Positions 19,024-27,468 of a stretch of DNA of 36,975 nt are shown one piece after another. The position numbers and the translations under genes were made by a program. Position 1 is the stretch's first letter; every line of letters begins with the position of its first letter. This stretch comes from Candidatus Woesearchaeota archaeon. Its GTDB lineage: Archaea > Nanobdellota > Nanobdellia > Woesearchaeales > UBA12501. The stretch covers positions 1 to 36,975 of the forward strand of contig WJJV01000094.1 in assembly GCA_014729495.1 (NCBI GenBank). The letters are read 5' to 3'. Under the pieces are notes generated by a model that did not search any database, was not told where the DNA came from, and worked only from the letters and a program-made list of their open reading frames with translations.

Positions 19024-19665
19024 TCAATGCATCAGTCCTTTCAGATACTGCTGCCTTATTGTCTTGAAGCCTTTTTCTGTCACGCAGACAAGGGTCTTTC
19101 TTCCCTGTTTCTGCCTCTCCATAAGGCCGATTTCCTCAAGCTTTGATATGCATCTTGAGACAACCCCTGACTTGCCTGCCTGATTGACAGGATACAGCTC
19201 TTCTACAAGCATCTTCATGGGTATGAAATCGCTTCCGCTCTCCTTTGACATCTTGTATGTCAGGATAAGTATCTTCTTCTCATGATTGGTAAGCTCGTAT
19301 TTTATGCTTATTGACCTCTGGCCTGAAGACTTTGGATTCATAAGCTCCACAAGCTGGTCAAATATCTCTATGAATTCCTTGCCCCTGTTGGTTATGCTCA
19401 TTATATAGTCATTGTCAACCGAGTCCAGGGCTATAAGATTATAGGATGACAGCTTTTCAGCTGCTTCTGTGCCTCTGCTTTTGAGCCTGGCTTTTGAGCC
19501 TACATCAGAAAGCTTTGTTGTATAGGACTTCTTTTCCAGCACCTCGTTGTCATAGAGCGCTTTCAGTAGATTGATAGCATCCTTGTCTGTAAGCAGGGGG
19601 TAGAGTTTCATATATGATTCTTGATTTATGAGCTTGTTTATAATTTTTGTTGTACTTCTTTGCAA
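19024..19665 (-). CDS. Winged-helix transcription regulator-like protein divergent from cdc6
   Basis: 213 aa; LTNHEKKILILTYKMSKESGSDFIPMKMLVEELYPVNQAGKSGVVSRCISKLEEIGLMERQKQGRKTLVCVTEKG resembles wHTH; alternative start MKLYPLLTDKD at 19611. Confidence 0.7.
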   Translation of the reverse strand: MQRSTTKIINKLINQESYMKLYPLLTDKDAINLLKALYDNEVLEKKSYTTKLSDVGSKARLKSRGTEAAEKLSSYNLIALDSVDNDYIMSITNRGKEFIEIFDQLVELMNPKSSGQRSISIKYELTNHEKKILILTYKMSKESGSDFIPMKMLVEELYPVNQAGKSGVVSRCISKLEEIGLMERQKQGRKTLVCVTEKGFKTIRQQYLKGLMH

Positions 19666-19730
19666 CTATTCCACCAACCAGTATACTTTTCCCCATATTG
19701 GAATACAAGTTAGTATCGGAAGCATCGGAA

Positions 19731-21008
19731 ATGAGGGAAACAAAAACCGAAAAGTATATAAAGGACTTGCGCAATACTATGGTTAAGGTGTTTGGAAGAA
19801 ACAAACGGTTCTTCCAGGGGTGGTTTGAGAAAATGGAACCAATGACTTTCGCTTCAGTGCTGAAAAATCCAATATACAACAAAAGGGATGTGCTCTATTC
19901 TTTGGAGCCGCCCACTGGATTTCTGCACAGGACGGGTCAGAAGAACGAGCTCATAATGGAGCTGGCGCCTATACTCATGGGCTCTGCTGTGAGCTGCGTT
20001 TTTGTTTACGGAGTGCCTGGAACCGGCAAGACAGGCCTCATATTTGATCTGATGAAAGAGCTTGAGCAGGAAGCAGACAACAAGGAAGTGGAGCTGAAAA
20101 CAGCTTACATAAACTGCTCAGAGAACAGGACAGAGACAGTGATCCTGATAGGCCTGCTGAACCAGCTGAATCCTGAAAGGGAGTACCCAAGGATGGGATG
20201 GACAAGGGCAAAGGCCCTCAGCGAGTTCAACAATCTGCTTGAGGATGAGTCAAAGCAGGTGCTGGTGATACTTGATGAAGTAGACTATGTGCTCAAGGAA
20301 AGCGGTGATGACATATTATACAGGCTCAGCAGGATAAACAACAGCGTGAAATCAAAGGTTTCCACTCTTGTAATATCAAATGATGTTAGGGTGGGAGATT
20401 ACATAAAACCTCGGACCCAGTCGGCATTCGGCAGGGTAAAAGTAATCTTCTCTCCTTACACATCAGATGAGCTCTTTGACATACTCAAGGAAAGGGCAAA
20501 GGTGGCATTCAAGCCAGGAGTGATAACAGATGCAGTGATAAAGAAGGTTGCAGAGATAGAGGCCCAGAGGAACGGAGATGCGAGAAAGGCGCTTGAGCTC
20601 ATGGATTCATGCGCAAAGATAGCGATAGCAAAGAAGAGAAACAAGATAACACTTGACCTTGTTGAAGAGGCTGACAAGAACCTTGAGAGGGACCAGATGC
20701 TGGCAATAGTGCAGACACTCACGCAGCATCAGAAACTTATCTACCTCTCAATCCTCAAGAATGAGGAGAAAGTGATGGCTGGATCAGATATCTACAGGAT
20801 ATACCTTGAGGAGTGCGAGTCACTCAACATAAAGCCATTGTCAGAGAGAAGGGTCAGGTCATTCCTCATAGAGCTGACAGAGATGGGGCTCATAGAATCA
20901 GAGGTAGGATGGCTTGCTTCAGCAAAGAAGAAGACAAGGAAGATATCACTCAATCTTGACAAGGCAGTAAAGAACAAGGCAATAAAACTCATAAGGGATT
21001 CAATCTGA
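19731..21008 (+). CDS. cdc6: Orc1/Cdc6-family AAA+ replication initiator
   Basis: FVYGVPGTGKTGLIFDLM (Walker A), LVILDEVDYVL (Walker B), GDARKALELMDSCAKIA (sensor 2), C-terminal wHTH. Start placed at MRETKTEKYI. Confidence 0.92.
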   Translation: MRETKTEKYIKDLRNTMVKVFGRNKRFFQGWFEKMEPMTFASVLKNPIYNKRDVLYSLEPPTGFLHRTGQKNELIMELAPILMGSAVSCVFVYGVPGTGKTGLIFDLMKELEQEADNKEVELKTAYINCSENRTETVILIGLLNQLNPEREYPRMGWTRAKALSEFNNLLEDESKQVLVILDEVDYVLKESGDDILYRLSRINNSVKSKVSTLVISNDVRVGDYIKPRTQSAFGRVKVIFSPYTSDELFDILKERAKVAFKPGVITDAVIKKVAEIEAQRNGDARKALELMDSCAKIAIAKKRNKITLDLVEEADKNLERDQMLAIVQTLTQHQKLIYLSILKNEEKVMAGSDIYRIYLEECESLNIKPLSERRVRSFLIELTEMGLIESEVGWLASAKKKTRKISLNLDKAVKNKAIKLIRDSI

Positions 21009-21238
21009 GAATCAGATCAGATAAAGAATCCAATCATAAGAGATCATGCTCACTTCGTTTGTGGGGGGAAAGAGGTGATTCCAGGCACGGCATAGCCGGG
21101 CCTGCGATCTTTCTCCTTTTGAAATAAAGTTTTTGAAAGGTTTTGGCAGAAGAAAGAGTGATTTAGCATAGCGAAAGCTGCGCAGAATAGACAAGAAACA
21201 GAATTGACTTAGCAAAAGCTATGATGGGGTGATGAGAA

Positions 21239-22366
21239 GTGGAATACTTGATAGTTGGAAAGCACAAGATACCAAAAGACAAAATAAATCCTGAAAATTT
21301 CGGGCTTTGGGGAGGCTACACTCCACTGACTCTTGTTGAGAAGTCAAGGGAGAGCAATGTATCCTCAAATGATTCAGGTCTAAGATCAAAACTTTTTGAG
21401 ACAGCTGAGAATGACAAGTATGTCCAGATGGCTGTTCAGAGGCTTGACAGTGCTTTCCACCAGCTTTCAGAGCACAAGGACTGGTCTGGCGTCCATTCGC
21501 TCAGGCAGCTTGCTGAAGAGCTTTACTCTGAAATTGAGGCCAGCAGACCCATAGTCTTTGATCTGCTGGGCGCGATGGATTATCTGCAGACCGAATTTGA
21601 GTCCGAGAATATAGCTCTTACAGGAAGGGACAGGCTTCTGGTGCATTCCCTTGATGTGTGCATGCATGGCTGCATGGCTGCAGTGGAGGCCAATGCTTAT
21701 CATATGAAAAAAGGCATGGAGCCGCCTTATGACAAGAAATCAATGAGAAAGATAGCAATGGGAGGCCTTCTCCATGATATCGGAAAGCTTGAGAAGCAGA
21801 TGATGGAATTATGGACTCTTCCAAGAAAGCTTACTGATGACGAAAGGGAGGAGATGAAGCTCCATACTCAGTATGGCCTGATAATACTTCAGGAGTATCA
21901 GGATGTGCTTGGGAGCGATCTCCTGGACTGCGTAGCATTCCACCATGAAAAGCCTGATGGCAGCGGGCATTTTCATGTATCAGATGATGATTATGCAAGC
22001 GATGAATCAAAGGTAATATCAGTAGCTGACAAGTTCGCTGCTATGTTCACAGAAAGAAGAAGATACCGTGATGAGCCTGTGCCTAACTTCTGGAATGGAG
22101 CATTCCTTGCAGAGGTATTTGGATACAGGATCCAGGAGGGCAAGGCATTGGTGGAAGTGCCTGAAAATTATCCTGAGAATCCATGGGGCAAAGTAACCAG
22201 CGCTTTTGAGAGGCTCTTTAGGAATGGGGTGCATTCGCATCCTGACAAGGATTTTTACAGCACAGAGCTTGTGCTTGGAGGCAGTAAAAGGATGTGCGTC
22301 TTTTACCAGCCAGAGGAGAAGGAAAGAATAATCCCTGCCAATATTGAGGAAGGGTATCACGCTTAA
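21239..22366 (+). CDS. HD-domain (HD-GYP-like) phosphohydrolase
   Basis: 375 aa; GGLLHDIGKLEK, HTQYGLIILQEY, VAFHHEKPDGSG and ISVADKFAAMFTERRRYR. Confidence 0.85.
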   Translation: MEYLIVGKHKIPKDKINPENFGLWGGYTPLTLVEKSRESNVSSNDSGLRSKLFETAENDKYVQMAVQRLDSAFHQLSEHKDWSGVHSLRQLAEELYSEIEASRPIVFDLLGAMDYLQTEFESENIALTGRDRLLVHSLDVCMHGCMAAVEANAYHMKKGMEPPYDKKSMRKIAMGGLLHDIGKLEKQMMELWTLPRKLTDDEREEMKLHTQYGLIILQEYQDVLGSDLLDCVAFHHEKPDGSGHFHVSDDDYASDESKVISVADKFAAMFTERRRYRDEPVPNFWNGAFLAEVFGYRIQEGKALVEVPENYPENPWGKVTSAFERLFRNGVHSHPDKDFYSTELVLGGSKRMCVFYQPEEKERIIPANIEEGYHA

Positions 22367-22434
22367 CCACGGGGGTGGTTAGGAGATGCAGGCTGCCTGT
22401 TTGTTGGGGGGCAGGCAGCTGAAGCATCTTCCTA
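22364..22434 (+). repeat. Adjacent and nested palindromes at the 3' end of the HD gene
   Basis: TAACCAC-GGGG-GTGGTTA (22364-22381, includes the TAA stop); outer TAGGAGATGC/GCATC(T)TCCTA enclosing GCTGCCTG/CAGGCAGC. Confidence 0.85.
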
Positions 22435-22468
22435 TCCAGTATTTTCATAGATAAGTTTGGGGGATATT

Positions 22469-22765
22469 ATGGAAGACTATGTGTTTATGGATGTCCTGCA
22501 GAGGAAACAGCAGGAGATCAATGATGTCATGGAAAAGTTTGAGTCTTATGAGAAGAAAAAGACAAAGACTGAGAAGGCAAGATCTTATTTCAGGGAACTC
22601 AGTAAAAAGGCGCTCTTCATCACCTCAGTGCCTTTTTACTGGTTCATCCTGTTCAAATATGTTGTGGGGTCCTTCAATCCAGCATTCTTTGTTTTTGTTG
22701 TGCTGGCTTCAGGACTGCTTTCATTCACAGGAAGCAATTGGGGTGTGCTGAACGTACTGAGATAG
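22469..22765 (+). CDS. Small membrane protein
   Basis: MEDYVFMDVLQRKQQEINDVMEKFESYEKKKTKTEKARSYFRELSKKALFITSVPFYWFILFKYVVG...; coiled coil plus two TMs. Confidence 0.6.
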   Translation: MEDYVFMDVLQRKQQEINDVMEKFESYEKKKTKTEKARSYFRELSKKALFITSVPFYWFILFKYVVGSFNPAFFVFVVLASGLLSFTGSNWGVLNVLR

Positions 22766-22796
22766 AATCATGCATGCAGAAAGATGACAATGGAAC

Positions 22797-22824
22797 AAGG
22801 ACAAGAGAATAAGGACAAGAGAAT
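22797..22824 (+). repeat. Exact 14-bp tandem duplication
   Basis: AAGGACAAGAGAAT twice in succession. Confidence 0.95.
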
Positions 22825-22836
22825 AAGAGGGATAAT

Positions 22837-22977
22837 ATGAAATTCAACTACATGAAGATAAGGAACAATGTCTTCACATGGAGACAGATAGAGAGAAAAG
22901 ATGGAATGACATTCATGAGGGCCAAGAGCAGGCCGTTCATCTCAATCAGGGAGGCTGGTCTGAGTGGACATGCATGA
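22837..22977 (+). CDS. Possible 46-aa basic micro-ORF overlapping the next gene start
   Basis: MKFNYMKIRNNVFTWRQIERKDGMTFMRAKSRPFISIREAGLSGHA; preceded by GAGGGATAAT; overlaps GTG/ATG starts at 22964/22970. Confidence 0.4.
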   Translation: MKFNYMKIRNNVFTWRQIERKDGMTFMRAKSRPFISIREAGLSGHA

Positions 22978-23374
22978 ATCAGGTCATTATGATATTCCCA
23001 GCAGTTTTGACCTGGGACTTATGAAATCTCCATTAGGTTTTGCTCTAAGCAGTCATGATACTCAGAAGGATTTGTATCATAGATGTGTCACTAAGGCAGA
23101 TGAAGAAGGGATTCAGGGCCATGAAAGGATGGTATTACAGCTTTCTGCAGCTGTTATTAACAATACTGCAGTTTATGATGATGCGCAATCAAGAATGACG
23201 CAGAGAAAGTCAACTCTTGGGAAAGCAGGCCAGGAATTCTTTTATAGTGTTCTTGAGAGGGTTGCCCATGGAGACCTCAGAGGGCTGCCTGAAGCTGTTG
23301 CAGGCATACTTGAAGAACAGGTCTTCTCTGAAAGAGGGCATTATGTTCCGCAGGATTCACAGTATCTTATGTGA
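22964..23374 (+). CDS. Hypothetical protein
   Basis: 136 aa ORF; no recognised family. Confidence 0.55.
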   Translation: MDMHESGHYDIPSSFDLGLMKSPLGFALSSHDTQKDLYHRCVTKADEEGIQGHERMVLQLSAAVINNTAVYDDAQSRMTQRKSTLGKAGQEFFYSVLERVAHGDLRGLPEAVAGILEEQVFSERGHYVPQDSQYLM

Positions 23375-23473
23375 TCCCATATATGTAAAAACGATAAATT
23401 TAAATACTACTCTATTTTCTTTAGATAACAATAATCAGAGGGTTTGGTTGGGTAACAGAAAAAAGAGGATACT

Positions 23474-24700
23474 ATGACCACACCCCAACAAGAACCGCAA
23501 AGCATGGATTTCAAGGGATTCAACCCTCATTTTGATCTAGGATTTCTGGCAGAACACGCTGTCAAAGCAGGAATGAAACAGCAACATTCTTTTGTGCCTA
23601 TGGTGAGTGTTCCTCAGCTTCAGGACATTGCTGATAAGACACTTGACAAAGCTATTGACGGATTCTCTGTAAGATATGATGATGCACTTGAGTTTGCTGC
23701 TGAAAGTGATTCAGAGACCCAGCCTGTCTCTGTGATGATAGAAGGATCAGAGGACATGTATCATGTCTCTGTGGCTGTGGACATGAACAGGATAAACGGA
23801 GATTTTGAAGATCAGGCAAGACAGTTCTTCTCAATAGGCAGTTATGTATCTGAGATTGTCTCAGCTGTGCTGACTGGAGCGCATTACGCAGATATCAATT
23901 CCTTGTTCAATCCTCAGCTTGGAAGGACAGTAGCTGAGATAATGGAAAGAAACTCCAGGCTTGCGAATCCTGATGACCGGATACTACATGTAGACCTTGT
24001 AGGGTCAGAGGAGAAGATATTCCTTGCTGTGTACAATCCAGGAAAAGAGCACAAATCCCTGGATGTTCCTGACCTTGAGGTGCTTGCAGAGCCAGGTTAT
24101 TCTGTTCCTGATGGAGCTTATTCAATAGAATTCAGGCAGTATCTTATTGATCAGGCTATCGACAGGCCGCAGGAAGATAGCAAAGCCATAGTAGGGTCAC
24201 TGCTCACAAACCTTGATGTGAACTATGCAATGGCAGACTGCTATGAAAGAGGAGGGTACTGGGGCGCAGCAGCCAGACAGCTCAATTCATGGTGTGATTA
24301 CACAGATGAAGTATCCAATGAATTCTGGCATATGATGGATAACCAGGCTATCGAAAGCATCCATTCTCTGATTATAGAAGCAAGAGACATCTCAAGGCTA
24401 TACATGGCTATAGAGCTCGCCAGAACATCAAGGGATGCGAAAAAAGCACTCGGTATGGGCTGTCAAGATCAAGAGAGTCTTATAGATAATGCAGGTTCCT
24501 TGCTGGTCTATTGTAAGCAGAGTTTCTCATTGTATAAAGAGAGAGTCAACCATGAGCATGCAGACCTGACAGCATCGCTTGAGGACATCTCAATGATACA
24601 ATCTGCTATGAACATGCCTGTTGTTGCAAAGAGGGATCATGCAGCACTGCCTAGCGCTGAGAAAACAGAGGGGGAAGATTTTACAGCATATATTCCCTAG
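23474..24700 (+). CDS. Hypothetical protein
   Basis: 408 aa ORF; AT-rich TTTAAATA promoter-like sequence about 75 bp upstream. Confidence 0.7.
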   Translation: MTTPQQEPQSMDFKGFNPHFDLGFLAEHAVKAGMKQQHSFVPMVSVPQLQDIADKTLDKAIDGFSVRYDDALEFAAESDSETQPVSVMIEGSEDMYHVSVAVDMNRINGDFEDQARQFFSIGSYVSEIVSAVLTGAHYADINSLFNPQLGRTVAEIMERNSRLANPDDRILHVDLVGSEEKIFLAVYNPGKEHKSLDVPDLEVLAEPGYSVPDGAYSIEFRQYLIDQAIDRPQEDSKAIVGSLLTNLDVNYAMADCYERGGYWGAAARQLNSWCDYTDEVSNEFWHMMDNQAIESIHSLIIEARDISRLYMAIELARTSRDAKKALGMGCQDQESLIDNAGSLLVYCKQSFSLYKERVNHEHADLTASLEDISMIQSAMNMPVVAKRDHAALPSAEKTEGEDFTAYIP

Positions 24701-26190
24701 ACCTCTTTCTTATGAAGACTGTAGAGCGCGATATAGATGAAGTATATTCCTCCTATTGAATAGAAAAGCATTGTAGCAGCGAGGAATATCAAAAAATAGA
24801 ATTTTGCCAGTGCAGGTATGCCATTGAAAAGAGCATTGATATAGAATGCCACTATATCAAAGGAGAAGAGATAGATGTAATATCCAAAGAACATTGCTAC
24901 CAATGAGAATATTATATATTTCAGGCACCTTCTTAAGACATGCATATAGGTCAGCGCAAATGCAGTCATTCCTGCAGCAATGGCGATCATTGTGTACAGC
25001 TGGATATTCTGCATACCCAGGCTGGTTGTTATGATATCCACTCCAGCAATCCTCTCTATGAGTATCCTCTTCATGCTGAACACAGGATTCATAAGCAGAT
25101 ATGCGATTGAAGAGAAGAAAAGGAAGTATGCTATCCTTGGAATGCCCTTTCTTTCTCCTGAGTAAAGCTCATACCATATGAATGCAGGGCCAATGAAGAG
25201 GAACAAGGCAGCAAGTACATTGAACAGATATCCTATAATTACAAGAGCCTTTGCCAGGCCTGCCTGGACAGATGCCAGAGATGCTGAGGCAAGGGTGATT
25301 ATTGTCTCATGCCCTGCTCCCAGCGCAGTGAAATAGCTTATCTCCTTGCCTGTTATGTAAGGCAGTATGAATATGCCTGCGTCTGTGATGAGATGGAGAA
25401 CGAGGATGCCTGATACAGCTATCATTATTGTGTCCTTTGAATGGAACAGCCTGATCGCATTCCTGTAGAAATCGCTTCCTACATTTCCAACTTTGTAGAC
25501 AAAGTTCTCTGCATCAAATTTCCTGGAGTATTTTATGAAGAAAAAGAAGTAGAAGAATATTGCCAGTACAAGTATCGAGCTGTCTATTGCCCAGGCTAGC
25601 CATTCCATAATGAGGTTGAAAACAACTATAAAGAAGGTCACAAAGATAAGGAATGATGTTATGGTTCTCCCTATCCTCTGGCCAATGCCTTCAGACATAC
25701 CTTCAGAGTGTATCATGGCCATGATGCTTGGAGCCTTGATATCAACATTCAGGAACAGGTTGAAGCAGGCCACAATGATAAGGAGTATGGCTCCAATGTA
25801 GAATGTTATGATCTCAAATGCAAGGGCATGGTCAAGTATGAAGATATAGAGTGGCATGAGGAATGATCCTTCCAGAGATCCTATAGCATCAACTGCTGTC
25901 TTTGAAAAGACAATAAAATTCTTCATGATGATGAGGAAGTAAGCCAGTATCAGCAGGGTATCAATGAGCTTGTCCTTATAGCCGAATATTATCTCTGTGA
26001 GATCAGCCTTGTAGAGCAGATAACCAAGAGCAACCCAGGATATTATCTTCTTAAGATAGTCAAGGTCATGAGGAAGCAGTCCTGCGAACTCAAGGATGTT
26101 CAGTGCTATGAGGAATAAAAGAAGTATCTCGCCTGCTCCGAACTCAAGCTTTTTCTCTACCTCTTTTATGGCCTCGCCGTCCATAAGCAA
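24697..26190 (-). CDS. Large polytopic membrane protein, unknown function
   Basis: 497 aa with roughly 12 hydrophobic segments; no recognised family. Confidence 0.75.
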   Translation of the reverse strand: MLMDGEAIKEVEKKLEFGAGEILLLFLIALNILEFAGLLPHDLDYLKKIISWVALGYLLYKADLTEIIFGYKDKLIDTLLILAYFLIIMKNFIVFSKTAVDAIGSLEGSFLMPLYIFILDHALAFEIITFYIGAILLIIVACFNLFLNVDIKAPSIMAMIHSEGMSEGIGQRIGRTITSFLIFVTFFIVVFNLIMEWLAWAIDSSILVLAIFFYFFFFIKYSRKFDAENFVYKVGNVGSDFYRNAIRLFHSKDTIMIAVSGILVLHLITDAGIFILPYITGKEISYFTALGAGHETIITLASASLASVQAGLAKALVIIGYLFNVLAALFLFIGPAFIWYELYSGERKGIPRIAYFLFFSSIAYLLMNPVFSMKRILIERIAGVDIITTSLGMQNIQLYTMIAIAAGMTAFALTYMHVLRRCLKYIIFSLVAMFFGYYIYLFSFDIVAFYINALFNGIPALAKFYFLIFLAATMLFYSIGGIYFIYIALYSLHKKEV

Positions 26191-26249
26191 ATATGAAATC
26201 TTTTCTGTTAATAAATCTTATGGTGATTATTTGTATTTTCATTAAACAT

Positions 26250-26610
26250 CTGCAGCAACAGAAAATCATAGATTGTTCATGAATTCTGAACATAGTGAAG
26301 AATTCTGAACTAGAGAAATCAGATTGATTTCTCGTTTTCTTAGTTGCAAAAGCTCCGCATTTGCAACAACAATATTGCCGGCAGACGGCCAAAAAGGAGA
26401 TTCTATAAATTATAAGGCAGCAACAACAATGGACTCATACACGGTCAAATTGCTTCGCAATTTGCCCTACTCGTAAAGGGAAAACCAGAACTGCGTAACT
26501 GGTTTTCCCTCTACACTCAGTATTCGTCCTTGTTGCTGCCTAACAGAGCCCAAAGTTGAGCGCCACCTCTCCGACATAGAGATAACAGCACCGTATCGGA
26601 GAGGCCAGGA
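26250..26610 (+). repeat. Composite hairpin-repeat element, copy C: modules, scaffold and first array unit
   Basis: 26416-26610 matches the reverse complement of 8-203 with about five visible differences by eye. Confidence 0.92.
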
Positions 26611-26695
26611 AGAAAAAGCGCAAAGTAATTCTACTTAAAGCATTAGCCACCTCGCCAATATCACAAGAGCAACGTCTTTATGGCAATGCCAGGAT
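26561..26695 (+). repeat. Two units of the hairpin array (second degenerate)
   Basis: CCTCTCCGA/TCGGAGAGG (26566/26596); GCCACCTCGCCAAT...AACGTCTTTATGGCAATGCCAGGA (26650-). Confidence 0.85.
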
Positions 26696-26745
26696 CACCT
26701 TCTAAAACCAATAAATTTATCAAGAGCTGATTCTTATCATATATC

Positions 26746-27300
26746 ATGATAGAAGTAGAGATAAAAGCAAGAATCAAAGATATTAGAGCTATCAAAACCC
26801 AGTTAGATCAGCTAGGTGCTGAGCGCATCAAGACTTTGAAACAGGTAGACAAAGTTCTTCTTCATCCTGATTTTCTGGATCATGAGGGCAAAGTGATTGA
26901 AGGTGGAGTTGTTTCCAGAATAAGGACTGTTGATGGCAGGCACTGCTTTGAGATGAAAGAGATCAGAAGAAAAGCAGGAGGAATTGAGATCAAGTCTGAT
27001 GTCTCTTCTCCTGAAGCAGTTGTGGCAATCCTTGAGAAGCTCGGCTTCAGGGAGGAATTCACTGTCAGGAAACAGAGGACAAAATATACATACAATGGAT
27101 TCACTATCGCTCTTGATGATGTTGATACTCTTGGCCACTTTATTGAGATTGAAAAGATACTTGACAACAAGGACAGTGAAGAGTCTGTCATGCAGGCCTG
27201 CCGGGAACTATTGGAAGCTATAACAAAAGATTATGAGATTGAAGACCAGAAATATGGTGATCTGATAATTGAGAAAATGAATGAAGCATCAAAAAAATAA
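26746..27300 (+). CDS. cyaB: CYTH-domain protein / class IV adenylate cyclase-like (CyaB)
   Basis: MIEVEIKARI (ExExK), RIRTVDGRHCFEMKEIRR, VRKQRTKYTYNGFTIALDDVDTLGHFIEIE. Confidence 0.9.
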   Translation: MIEVEIKARIKDIRAIKTQLDQLGAERIKTLKQVDKVLLHPDFLDHEGKVIEGGVVSRIRTVDGRHCFEMKEIRRKAGGIEIKSDVSSPEAVVAILEKLGFREEFTVRKQRTKYTYNGFTIALDDVDTLGHFIEIEKILDNKDSEESVMQACRELLEAITKDYEIEDQKYGDLIIEKMNEASKK

Positions 27301-27303
27301 TTC

Positions 27304-27468
27304 TCACAAGAACACAGCAGCTATAAGGAACCCGATTATTATCCCTATCAGCAGGCCTGTTATGAGCTCCTTTGTTCCGTAGTGGATATCCTGCTCTATC
27401 TTCCTGAGCTCAGCAAGCTCTTTCTTCTCCATGCCTTCCAGCTCTTTCATCGCGCTTTTCTTGGCCAT
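27304..27468 (-). CDS. 54-aa small membrane protein
   Basis: Not in the supplied ORF track; MAKKSAMKELEGMEKKELAELRKIEQDIHYGTKELITGLLIGIIIGFLIAAVFL on the minus strand, immediately downstream of the 27469-27729 ORF. Confidence 0.65.
   Translation of the reverse strand: MAKKSAMKELEGMEKKELAELRKIEQDIHYGTKELITGLLIGIIIGFLIAAVFL

Noticed and set aside
21065-21116. Known riboswitch (fluoride or similar)
   Set aside because: I could not match conserved core nucleotides of any riboswitch class; kept only as an unassigned stem-loop.
8-26610. Whole 26-kb interval as a composite transposon
   Set aside because: A and C are inverted repeats, but the interior holds core genes (topA, infB, cdc6) and no transposase; chromosomal repeat copies are the simpler explanation.
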